A DNA stretch of 64,000 bases. Origin: Asterias amurensis (taxonomy: Eukaryota > Echinodermata > Asteroidea > Forcipulatida > Asteriidae). Position numbers and translations under genes: made by a program. Numbering within the stretch: position 1 is the first letter of the stretch; each line of letters begins with the position of its first letter. Of the stretch, positions 21,572 to 32,600 are shown one piece after another. The DNA is taken from the NCBI RefSeq assembly GCF_032118995.1, contig NC_092661.1, positions 4,776,501-4,840,500 of the forward strand, given 5' to 3'. The notes under the pieces were generated by a model. It was given only the letters and a program-made list of their open reading frames with translations, searched no databases and was not told the origin of the DNA.

Positions 21572-24500
21572 ATGGACGGAGAGGAGTCATTTGCTTCTTC
21601 GAGAGAATTTTGCCCGCATTTGGCTCCATTTTACCGTTTCCTGAAAGAGGAACGGTAGTTATGATATGCAAGACATGTCTACACAAAGTAAATGCAAAAA
21701 GTAAGTTTTGAATATTATATATTTCTTGTGGAAACCGGAGCTTGTAAAATTGTGTGTGATACTGATAGCCCCTTGACTTGAACTTGTGTGCGTTATTTGT
21801 AAAAGGGGTAGGCGGGGTCGGGACGTGGCCAAGGAGGTGGTGGGAGAGGAGGCTGATGCATGATCGCGACTCTCAGACTTCGAATTTTAAATACATTCAT
21901 GCAAATTCAGCTCAATGACTTGAGTCTTTTATAGGTAAAAAAATATATATTAAAAATGGTTTTTTTTTTAGTATAAAAAAATACTTATAAATAAAATGTT
22001 TAGATTAGACTAAGTTTTCAATATTATTTATTTTGTAATTTACATTATATCGGCCTACTACTACTAGGGAGTCCGGCACTTTTGAGGTTTTTCCAGAGCA
22101 CCTACACAAAATTATTGATATCAATGGAAAGCTTGTCCCATGAGTAATGTGATAGTAAAAAAATTATTGCCATAGGTTCATTATTCACAAAGTTATGCTC
22201 GTTTAAACATTGCTTTTTGGGGGGAGGGTGTCTGTCATATATTTGAATCAATTTTTTTTTAGCGCACATACACACAATTGGTATCAAAGGAAAGCTTGTC
22301 CTATTTGTAAGTTGATAGTAAAAAAAAATACTGCCATAGGTTCATTATTCACAAAGTAATGCTCGTTTAAAGTTTTTTTTTTTTTTTTTTGGGGGGGGGG
22401 GGTCTTCATGTAATTCAAATTTATTAATTTCAACATTTGTTAAAACCAGGGACAAAGCACTTGACAACAAAATTGGTCGATCCATTCCTGCACGATAAGT
22501 TTCAAAATAAATAAATAAATAAATTTTAAACATGAGTCATGAGTGTTAATCTGATGTCACTTTTGAGTAATTTTGTTTGTTTTGTGTCCTTTGTTGTTCC
22601 CTTGATAATAAAACCATGATAAAACACTATAAAAAAAATTAAAAAATAATAATTGACGATGTGCTTCAAGTTTAATTACTGTTTCTCCATTGAGGATGTT
22701 CTGTGGGACCAGCAACCAAATTTAATTTTAAAGTTTAACCACGTAACCATGGCGTAATCGCTAACACGCAGTTCAAAATGGAGGGGCTGTAATACTTGCC
22801 GTCAACCTGCCGTCAATTCGCTTGGTGCTGTCAACTAAGCTCTTACTGTCAACTTGCCGTTTACTCCTCCAATATAAATTTAAAATCCACAGAAGAGGCA
22901 GAGAACTGAAAATATTTGTTACATTTCAGTTCTATAATTGAGTTTTTCCCTCGCGAAAAATCTCAATCAGCAAAGCCGTCGACCGACATCTTGCTTTTCA
23001 CTTAACTTGCACAGGATGGACAACAGAGGGCGCTTTCCTGCACATGGAATAGTCTTAGCTCAAGACGTTAATGATCGTTACCGTGAATATCAACTTCGTC
23101 CTCATAGTTTACTTTTTAAACCATCTTGACAAGCACCCTTTTAGCAACCGCTCGACACATCCCGGGGACGAGGTTGTGTTAATCATATAGTCGGTTGCGC
23201 GATGGTCGCGCGAGGGAAATCTTGCGCGCGATCCTAAGACTGAGGCCTAAAAACTGTGTCTTGTTATGATTGCGCGTCAAGATTTCCATCGCGCGACCGA
23301 CTATAAACCGACACTTATGTACATCGCTTCCTGTAATTTGCTCACTGACGTCTTCTGCCAAGACTAATCAAATACTGCCATCTGCGTAGTGGTTGTGTTG
23401 ACGGCGGCTTGACGACAAATAGTAGAACAGAATATGGAAAACTCAAAATGATAAAAATGGAGTCTGGACCTGCCTCCAAAAGATGGGCATGCGCTAAAAT
23501 GCGCCAGCGTTTACAACAAAACTTATGGATTCATTTTGTAGCGGTGACCCTAACACATATGATGATACCCCTATTGGACTTTATTTGGTTTTAGATTTTC
23601 AGTAATCAACGAAATGAAATGAACCTGACACCAATCTGGAACAAATTTTACAAACAATACAAAGTTTGAGGCAAATTTTCTTACCTTTTGAAAGCCTAAA
23701 TGTTTACAACTTTCTCACGATAGGGAACGCTTATTTCTCTACAACATTTGTGTGAAATATAAATATTGTGTCACCATCCTCTCACGAGATATTAAGGCGA
23801 AAACGAGAACACATCGTCACGTGAAAAAAGTACAAAATGGATGCGCCCACGTTAGCGGTGGTTGTCTGAAAGGTGAAAGTTAATCGCAAATTTTCTCATC
23901 TTAAGTGCACGTAAGTTGAAAAACAAAACAATAAATGATCACAACTCATGATCCTGAACAACAGAAGGTAATTTGGAGCAACTAAAGCGCCGTATATGTA
24001 GCACTTTTTCATCGATGAAGTTTGCCCTTTTTTACGTGTGACAGATACAAATACCCAAAAGGGGCGGATCGGTGGACTCGCTACTACTACTAGGCCTGTC
24101 TGTAGGGTTAATGATTGCCTTTTATATCATCCTTTGTAATGATTGCATTGATGGATCATTCGCTGTTTGGTCATGTGGAAAAGTTTCCATAATATGGCGC
24201 CACCACTTTTTCATTTGATATGAATAATATCGTATCTAATCCCTTTTTGTCAAAAAAGGGTGAAAAAGTGGTGGCGCCATATACGGAAAGTTATCCGGTC
24301 ATGTTATTAATATAATTTATTTTAAAAAAGATTTATAAAAAAAAATCAAAATCTTTTTTTTTAGTTGTGGTAAAATAAACTAAAAGAAATACCCTTGACT
24401 CAAGCCCCTTGACACAACCACTTTTTGATTCGATATGAAATAATATAGTATCTAATTTACCTCAATGAGAATATAGGGTCATTCCGTGTCAAATCACCCC

Positions 24501-27500
24501 AAAAAAAAGACAATTTTAAACCCTACCCTCTTTAAATTTGCTCAAATAGGCCAGTAGGGCAACTTTGAATGGAGCTTGAAGGCAAGCCAAAAATGTTATA
24601 ACTCAAATTGTTTGATATTGTGGAGAAAACATATGGGGGTAAATTTTCACCGAAGTTCATCTCCAGATCACGTGATCCACAAGGTCAAACCCAAGGTCAA
24701 AGTAAAGGTCAAAAGGTTACTAAGCCTAAACATGTTCCTTCAAAAAAAGTAATGGCAGATTTGGAAAGCTTATGCAATTTCCTTTCAAAAGACACAAATT
24801 TCAACAAATTTGACCCAATGGTTTCCGATTTATGGTTGTTTGAATGTCAGAGGTCAGGCGCATTTTGACCGAAATCAACGAGAAAGAGCATGTCGTAGCG
24901 CGAAAACCGTTTATCGGATAGAGCTGAAAATTGAAATTTGAGCTTGTTGAGCCATTATTACCCCATAAAAAAAATTTGAGCAAATTTGAAGAGGGTAGGG
25001 TTTAACCCATTGGGTGATTTGACACGGAATGACCCTATATCCCTTTGTAAAAATGAGTAAAAAAGTGATGGTGCCATACGGAAAGTTATCCCCATTGACT
25101 GTCTGACTTGTCTTTTTTGGAAATGAATGTTTCAGATTTTCAATCTTGATGAGGCATTGTTTGTGCTGCGCTTTGCAACCTGCTGCGCTGTTGCCGGGCA
25201 CTCATGACTACAAAATTGATCACCAACACGTTTTTTGAAATTACATTCGTTTCACAGATTTTCCACAAACTGTAACACTTGTGTAAAGTGGTGTTTATAT
25301 TATTATTATCAGTGAATTTTGTTCTTTGTATCAGTGGTGACCGCAAATTTGTTATTTTTAATTTTTAAACTTTTTTTTATTGATTTGTTATATTTGTTTA
25401 TATTAATTTATGTTTCCTTTCCTGCAAGCTAGGTTTTTAATCAAATCGAAACAAACTTATCAGAGAACACAATAAAACTACTTGTTTTACCCTAACAAAG
25501 GAAATGTTATCAATACTCTAACATTTTGGGGTGCAAAACAATGAAAACTAGGCTGAGAACTAGCCCTGGTAGGATGCAGTCAGTGCCACTGCACTGACGT
25601 CCTGGGTATAAAGGTTCTTTAAAATGTGAACACAAGTTTGACTACAATTTTCTTTATTTTTTACCTGATTTGAGAAGCTGAAATTCCGTTCATATATTCA
25701 TAGTGTCCCTCACTGTATTCTAAACGAGTTCACAGCTAACAAATATATCCATGGAAGAAATTATATCCGAAAATATGTCAAAGTTCTGCACTGGCGATGT
25801 GATCATCGTGTACCAATTGATAGTGTGAGCCCAAGTGCGCATGGCTTTGAGTACAGTGCATTATTTTGCCTCTATTCGCCGTCAACACAGGGTAGGTGCC
25901 GTCAACTCGCCTTTAACTCCTCCAATATACATTTTAAAATCCAGGAGGCATAAAATATTCCAGCTCAAATAGAATATTTATAAATTTCAGGTTGAATTTC
26001 GGTTACAATATCAAGTTTGTTTTCTTGTAAAAAAAAAAAAAGCGCGCAGCAAAGCGGTCTGCCGCCGTCTTGCTTTTTCACAGTGCTTCTTGTACATGTG
26101 CGGACAACAAAGGGCGCTTTTCTGCGTGCGTATATTTTTTTTCTTGGGACGTTTTAGCATGCGCTAATTTATGGTAAAAAGTGGCCTCATTTTTCCTAGG
26201 GAAAAAATACGCTTCCGGCTCATGGAGTCTTGGCACAAGACGTCCATTCTCGGTATCGCATAGTTCTGCGCTTTGTGTAAATTGCTCACTGACTATTATC
26301 CATCTGTCTAGTGTTTGGTTAACGCAGGTTGACAGCGATTTGGCTGCAAATAGTAGGCCGCCAGTGATCAGTGCAAGAAAGTGTTTACACGAAAGTTAGT
26401 GCACGACGTGGGATCGGAACACGCTAATTTCAATTTTCTTTTCACAAAATATTAACACCAAAGGAGAAAATTCAACAATTTTAAATAATGCGAACGTTGA
26501 GTTCCAACTACAAGGAACATGTGAGTAAAAAAGTTCAGATTCCCAAGTTAGGTAGAAATATTTTTAACAGATTTTTGAATTTTTTTTGCAATGGTACGCC
26601 ACGGAGGAGTCCAACCTGGGCTAGCTTAGAACCAACTTTAAAGGTAAATCAATCAAAACTTTTTGTAAAGACAACAACTATCATTAGCACAGACAGCATA
26701 TTTTTGAATGAATGAAAAGTCACTTATTGCCTTCCTTCTCATTACAGCTGCATTACATGGTGTGGTCTATCATTCATACCTGCATCTCAACTCTCGCAAG
26801 ACTGTTGAAGGTCGTCACGAGGTCGTCGACAAGAAAGACCAAGGACCACTGGTGAGTGAAACACTGGAGTTTTATCTTAGGAAATATCCAAATTGTTTAG
26901 GTTATATCTTGCTGTTCAGACCAAGTAAAAAAATAAACATATTAGCATCCTCGCCCGCTTCCTTTTTACAGGCCGCCTCCTTTTTTATTTTATTTTTTAT
27001 TAAAAAAAGATTATGCACATTTTTATTTTTATTATTATTATTATTATTTTTTTTTTTTAAAGGGTTATTTTAAACGATCTCAGCTAAAACAATCTGAATG
27101 TCTTGTCTGAATGTCTTGACCAAAATGTTTCATTTATGTATTGTGTGTTTGAGCAGTATAAACAATGGATATTTGACATTTGAAAAAGAGTGGCAGCCAT
27201 CTTGAAAAATAAATAAAATAAAGCCCATCCTCCTTCCTATTTTTGAGATTCCCGGACACTAAACATGTTTCTTTTTTTTTTTACTCAGCCTCACCTCCAA
27301 AACATTTTGTTTTTATTTATTTTTTCAGAGGTTTCATCATTTATATTTAACTCTGAATTAATAAAACAGATGTACAATTAAAATCTGTGAAAAGGGTTCA
27401 CCACTCACAGGGAAACCTCCAGCCATTTTAAAAATTTGTTTATGAAGAAACAAAATGCACAAAACATGAAATTTATTAGGTGATTTATTTCCTATGGTTT

Positions 27501-29639
27501 CTTTTGAAGAATATTACCCCCAAATTATTTAGGTTCACCATTTTATTTTATTTTAGGAATGAAACAAAAACAAATCAGTGTAAAGGGTTTGCCACCTGTA
27601 GGGGAACCTCTGGTCAATTATGAAATTGTTTGAAAGATGAATTCACAATTTTGTTTTGACTAAAAGGTGGTTCATCATTTTGGTAAATTTTGAAAAAAAG
27701 CAACCCCAAAGTTCTTTGTTTGTACTTGTTAATTTTATTTCAGAGGTTTTATCCCTCTGAAAACAGCAAAAGTCAGTGATAAAGGTTCGCCAACCGTAGG
27801 GAAACCTCTGGCCAATTTTTTAACTGTGTTTAATTGAAAAATGTACAACTTCATTTTAAAAGGCGATTTTTTTTTATAATTTGGTAGTTGGTAGTTTTTG
27901 AAAATTACCCTCCCCAAAAAAATATTTGGTTAGAAATAGTTTTATTTCAGAGGTTTCATATTTAACTCTTATAAAGAGCAAACTTCAGTGATATGGGTTC
28001 GCCACCCGTAGGGAAACCTCTGGCCAATTTTTTTACTGTGTTTATTAATTGGAAAACTTGCCACTTCATATTGGGTGATTTATCATTTTGGTAAGTTTTT
28101 AAAAACAAGCCCCCAAATCATTGGTTTTATATTTTTAACTCCGAAAACAGGAAAGTAAAAATTCAGTGACAAAGGGTTTGCCACCCGTAAGGAAACCTCT
28201 GGCCAATTTTTTAACTGTGTTTGATCGAAAATTACGCCACTTCAAATTGAAGGTTGACATTTGGTAAATTTTGAAAAATAACTTGAGCCCCCCCAAATAT
28301 TTTGTTAAATACAAATAGGTTTGTTTCATTTCAGGGGTTTTATATTTTACATGTGAAAACAGAGGAGCAAAAATCAGTGACAAAGGGGTTCGCCACCCGT
28401 AAGGAAACCCCTGGCCAATTTTTTTGAAATCAAATGTTTGGGGAAAAAACCAAATGTAATTTGTTGATGTATCGAAATCTTTACCTCGGATGGATTCATC
28501 GCTACTGTGACGGGGTTTTGTTTCTTTCTGTTTTCTTAGCAAGTAGAACCGGTAGACCTATTTTGCTGAAACTTTCACAGTTTTATTTCATCTTTCTATA
28601 TTTTGTACATTAATCATTGACAAAAAAACAAACTTAGGCCCTACCTTTTAGGCGTGTAATCACAAATTTGTTTTTTCAATGCTTGGTTATTTTTCATCAC
28701 TTCTTAATTTCATTTTTGTATCTGGTCTGGTTGCAGATTGACAGGGCATGTGCCAAGTGCGGTCACGATGGACTTCATTTCCACACCAGACAAACACGAT
28801 CAGCTGATGAAGGACAAACCGTCTTCTATTTCTGCCCATCATGCAAGTAAGTCAATCACTACTGAAGCCTGGTTCATACTTCCTGCAAATGCAAAGTGAA
28901 TTTTGGCGACACAGTCCTGTTTAGTTAGCAAATGTTTCGAAGGGGTTGAACACAGTTCAACTGTTGCAAGTTATTCATTGCAAGTTCATGACAACGAACT
29001 TTGCTTCGCATACGCTGGAAGTATGAACCTGGCTTTAGGCTTGTAGACCCTTTTAGGTCTATCATACAGTTTCCATAGATTGCACAGGGGTTAGTAGGTA
29101 CCTGTGAGGGCAGAGATGGTTCTTGTGATTTATTTAGCTTGGTCACTACATATTTGGCTGCACAGGCAGTTTATTCCCAAGGGAGCTGAGTTGGTTTGAT
29201 GAATGAAATAAATGGCCTAGTGACTAGGGGTAACATTGTTGAAGAGCAACGACTGTCACTGAATTACGGATTTCAGTGCTATATGAGGATTAGTACAAGC
29301 AGAAATTCAGTTTTTACATGACATGTGTGTAAAGCACAATATGGTTACAAGTGCAGCAATCAGCAAAACAGAAACAAACAAAACATGCAATTGGATCTTT
29401 AAGGATCTGCGGTGGATTTCACAAAGAGTTAAGACTAGTCTTATCTCTAGTTAGGACAAGTTACTCATCTAACTTGGGATTAGCCTTAAGTTTTAAATAT
29501 CTCCTTTAAATATCTCCGAATATAGGACCTGTCCTAACTCTTTGTGAAATCAACCCCATGATTTTTAGGGTCAAAGGTTCATTTTTTGATGTAAAAGTAA
29601 TTTTTTGTATACAGGCATCAAGAGATTGAGTACTCCTAA
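21572..29639 (+). CDS. POLR1H: POLR1H/ZNRD1 (RNA polymerase I subunit A12.2)-like gene, four exons, frame break in exon 1
   Basis: A12.2 is the small Pol I subunit that supports RNA cleavage and termination in the nucleolus. Exons are 21572-21700, 26748-26851, 28737-28846 and 29615-29639. Exon 3 encodes the C-terminal TFIIS-like ribbon: C-x2-[18 protein letters not shown] with the acidic DE pair, then C-x2-C. Exon 4 adds HQEIEYS and a stop, comparable to the end of vertebrate ZNRD1. Exon 2 encodes the linker (LHGVVYHSY to DQGPL). Exon phases 1, 0 and 2 all match. The ATG frame opens [14 protein letters not shown] but hits TAG at 21656. A second frame, offset by one missing base near 21615, carries [13 protein letters not shown] and CKTC and is the one that fits exon 2. 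The Cys expected before GSILP reads Phe. So the gene is either a recent pseudogene or has an assembly or allelic error here. About 122 residues would be normal (human about 126). Confidence 0.8.
22093..22420 (+). repeat. Tandem duplication of ~165 bp in POLR1H intron 1
   Basis: GGAAAGCTTGTCC and CCATAGGTTCATTATTCACA, then ATGCTCGTTTAAA, occur twice in a row, separated by G- and T-runs. Confidence 0.7.
22730..23600. repeat. Dispersed duplicate, copy 1 (partner 25770-26400)
   Basis: ACTCCTCCAATATA, AAAATCCA, GCAAAGC, CTTGCTTTT and GACAACAGAGGGCGCTTT occur in the same order near 25915-26120. It is an old segmental duplication within intron 1. An inserted MITE (23186-23305) is present only here. 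Confidence 0.55.
23186..23305. mobile_element. 120-bp MITE with TATAGTCGGTTGCGCGATGG ends
   Basis: TATAGTCGGTTGCGCGATGG is mirrored by CCATCGCGCGACCGACTATA. Strikingly CpG-rich for this AT-rich window. Confidence 0.78.
24176..24295. mobile_element. 120-bp MITE, copy 1
   Basis: GGAAAAGTTTCCATAATATG and GCGCCACCACTTTTTCA are mirrored by TGAAAAAGTGGTGGCGCCAT and ACGGAAAGTTATCC. Confidence 0.72.
24405..25092. mobile_element. Second copy of the 120-bp MITE, split by a nested element
   Basis: The left part (ACAACCACTTTTTGATTCGA) and right part (AAAAGTGATGGTGCCATACG with GAAAGTTATCC) correspond to 24176-24295. They are separated by the element at 24475-25040. Confidence 0.65.
24475..25040. mobile_element. 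566-bp element with AGGGTCATTCCGTGTCAAAT ends
   Basis: Ends GGGTCATTCCGTGTCAAATC and GATTTGACACGGAATGACCC; TIR about 65 bp including ACCCTACCCTCTT / AAGAGGGTAGGGT, with TATA flanks. The right end of the palindrome at 60.5-62.6 kb carries a similar GGAATGACCC terminus. Confidence 0.78.
25093..26747. other. Rest of POLR1H intron 1
   Basis: It contains the second copy of the dispersed duplicate (about 25770-26400). Otherwise AT-rich and without recognisable genes. Confidence 0.4.
27380..28440 (+). repeat. Tandem ~200-bp repeats in POLR1H intron 2
   Basis: A block built round GGTTCGCCACCCGTA, GGAAACCTCTGGCCAATTTT and TTTGGTAAATTTTGAAAAA recurs about six times (near 27400, 27590, 27785, 27990, 28165 and 28385). 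The same block occurs twice in every unit of the terminal-exon array downstream, usually with CCCCTGGCC in place of CCTCTGGCC. Confidence 0.75.
28865..29035. mobile_element. MITE with AAGCCTGGTTCATACTTCC ends
   Basis: Terminal inverted repeats AAGCCTGGTTCATACTTCC and GGAAGTATGAACCTGGCTT bound about 170 bp in POLR1H intron 3. It is a diverged relative of the element at 2072-2269. Confidence 0.75.
29411..29560. mobile_element. Short MITE in POLR1H intron 3
   Basis: Inverted ends GTGGATTTCACAAAGAGTTA and TAACTCTTTGTGAAATCAAC enclose about 150 bp. The right end only (CTAACTCTTTGTGAAATCGA) reappears in each derived array unit (for example 30332-30353), which shows where the unit was broken and rejoined. 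Confidence 0.7.
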
Positions 29640-32600
29640 AGAGAATCAACATCTTTGGATTGGTAGATCTACACTGAGAGAAACTCCAGGCAAGAGCTCA
29701 CTGGAACAAGGAGATGAAATCACCACCGACGACGACGACAACGACGACGACCTGATGCCAGAGAGATGTCTTACTGATGAGGAGGCCGATTTTTTGACTG
29801 TGTTTATTCATTGAAAAATTCGCCACTAAATATAAGGTGATTTATAAGTTTTGAAAAACAAGCCCCCCAATGTTTTTTGGGTTTTTTTTTTTAGTTTGAA
29901 AACGAGCACAAATTCAGTGACAAAGGGTTTGCCACCCGTAAGGAAACCCCTGGCCGATTTTTTACCGTGTTTGATTGAAAGTTGCGCCATTTCAAATTGA
30001 AAGTTGACATTTGGTAAATTTTGAAAAATAACAAACCCCTCCAAATATTTTGATATACAAAAAGGTTCGTTTTATTTCAGAGGTTTTATATTTTACCTGT
30101 GATAACAGAGGAGCAAAAATTAGTGACGAAGGGTTCGCGTCCGTAAGGAAACCCGTGGCCAATTTTTTTTTTTAAGGTTTGGGAAAAAAGCAAATCTTAT
30201 TTGTTGATGTATCGAGATCTTTACCTCGGATGGATTCATCGCTACTGTGACAGGGTTTTGCTTCTCTCTATTTTTTCAGCAAGTAGAACCAGTAGACATT
30301 TTGCTAAAACTTTCACTTTTTATTTAATCTTTCTAACTCTTTGTGAAATCGACCCCATGATTTTTAGGGTCAAAGGTTCATTTTTTGATGTAAAAGTAAT
30401 TTTTTGTATACAGGCATCAAGAGATTGAGTACTCCTAAAGAGAATCAACATCTTTGGATTGGTAGATCTACACTGAGAGGAACTCAAGGCAAGAGCTCAC
30501 TGGAACAAGGAGATGAAATCACCACCGACGATGACGACGACGACGACGACCTGATGCCAGAGAGATGTCTTACTGATGAGGAGGCCGATTTTTTGACTGT
30601 GTGTATTCATTGAAAAAAATGCGCTATTTAATATAAGGTGATTTATAAGTTTTGAAAAACAAGCCCCCAAATATTTGGTTTTATTTTTTTAACTCTGAAA
30701 ACCGAAGAGCAAAAATTCAGTGACAAAGGGTTCGCCACCCGTAAGGAAACCCCTGGCCGATTTTTTACCGTGATTGATTGAAAGTTGCGCCACTTCAAAT
30801 TGGAAGTTTACATTTGGTAAATTTTGAAAAATAACATAAACCCCTCCAAATATTTTGATATACAGATAGGTTCGTTTTATTTCAGAGGTTTTATATTTAT
30901 TTTACCTGTGAAAACGAGCAAAAATCAGTGACAAGGGTTCGGTCCGTAGAGAAACCCCTGGCCAATTTATTTTTTTAATGTTTGGGAAAAAGCAAATATA
31001 GTTTATTATATCGGAATCTTTATCTCGGATGGATTCATCGCTACTGTGACAGGGTTTGCTTCTTCCCGTTTTCTCAGCAAGTAGAACAAGTTGACCTATT
31101 TTGCTGAAACTTTCACTGTTTTATTTCATCTTTCTAACCATTTGTGAAATCGACCCCAGGACGGTAAGGGTCAAAGATTCATTTAATATGTTAAAGTAAT
31201 TTTTGGTTTATTTATTTTTTTATTTACAGGCATCAAGAGATTGAGTATTCCTGAGGAGAATCAACAGCTTCAGATCGGTCTTCACTGAGAGGAACTCAAG
31301 GCAAGAGCTCCCTGGAACAAGGAGATGAAATCACCACCGACGACGACGACAACGACGACGACCTGATGCCAGAGAGATGTCTTACTGATTAGGAGGCCGA
31401 TTTTTTGACTGTGTTTATTCATTGAAAAATGCGCCACTAAATATAAGGTGATTTATAAGTTTTGAAAAACAAGCCCCCAAATATTTGGTGTAATATTTTT
31501 AACTCTGAAAACAGAAGAGCAAAAATTCAGTGACAAAGGGTTCGCCACCCGTAAGGAAACCCCTGGCCGATTTTTTAACCGTGTTTGATTGAGAGTTTCG
31601 CCACTTCAAATTGAAAGTTGACATTTGGTAAATTTTGAAAAATAACAAACCCCTCCAAATATTTTGATATACAAATAGGTTCGTTTTATTTCAGAGGTTT
31701 TATATTTTACCTGTAAAAACGGAGGAGCAAAAATCAGTGACAAGGGTTCGGTCCGTAGAGAAACCCCTGGTCAATTTTTTTTTAATTGTTTGGGAAAAAG
31801 CAAACATTGTTTGTTGATGTATCGGAATCTTTATCTCGGATGGATTCATCGCTACTGTGACAGGGTTTGCTTCTTTCTGTTTTCTAAGCAAGTAGAACAA
31901 GTTGACCTATTTTGCTGAAACTTTCACTGTTTTATTTCATCTTTCTAACCATTTGTGAAATCGACCCCAGGATGGTAAGGTTCAAAGGTTCATTTTTTAT
32001 GTAAAAGTAATTTTGTTGTTATTTTTTTGGGGGATTTACAGGCATCAAAAGATTGAGTACTCCTGAAGAGAATCAACATCTTCGGATCTGTCTACACTGA
32101 GAGGAACTCAAGGCAAGAGCTCACTGGAACAAGGAGATGAAATCACCACCAACGAAGAGGACAACGACGACGACAACCCGATGCCAGAGAGATGTCTAAC
32201 TGATGAGGAGGCCAATATTTTGACTGTGTTTATTCATTGAAAAATGCGCCACTAAATATAAGGTGATTTATAAGTTTTGAAAAACAAGCCCCCAAATATT
32301 TGATGTAATATTTTTAACTCTGAAAACAGAAGAGCAAAAATTCAGTGACAAAGGGTTCGCCACCCGTAAGGAAACCCCTGGCCGATTTTTTAACCGTGAT
32401 TGATTGAAAGTTGCTCCACTTCAAATTGAAATTTGACATTTGGTAAATTTTGAAAAATAACAAACCCCTCCAAATATTTTGATATACAAAAAGTTTCGTT
32501 TTATTTCAGAGGTTTTATATTTTACCTGTGAAAACAGAGGAGCAAAAATCAGTGACAAGGGTTCGGTCCGTAGAGAAACCCCTGGTCAATTTTTTTTTAA

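Noticed and set aside
29605-30613. Acidic frame after the POLR1H terminal exon (EQGDEITTDDD... LTDEEADF)
   Set aside because: It is out of phase with exon 3 splicing, survives only in copies 1 and 2 and is broken in the other units. It is better read as 3' UTR with a GAC microsatellite.
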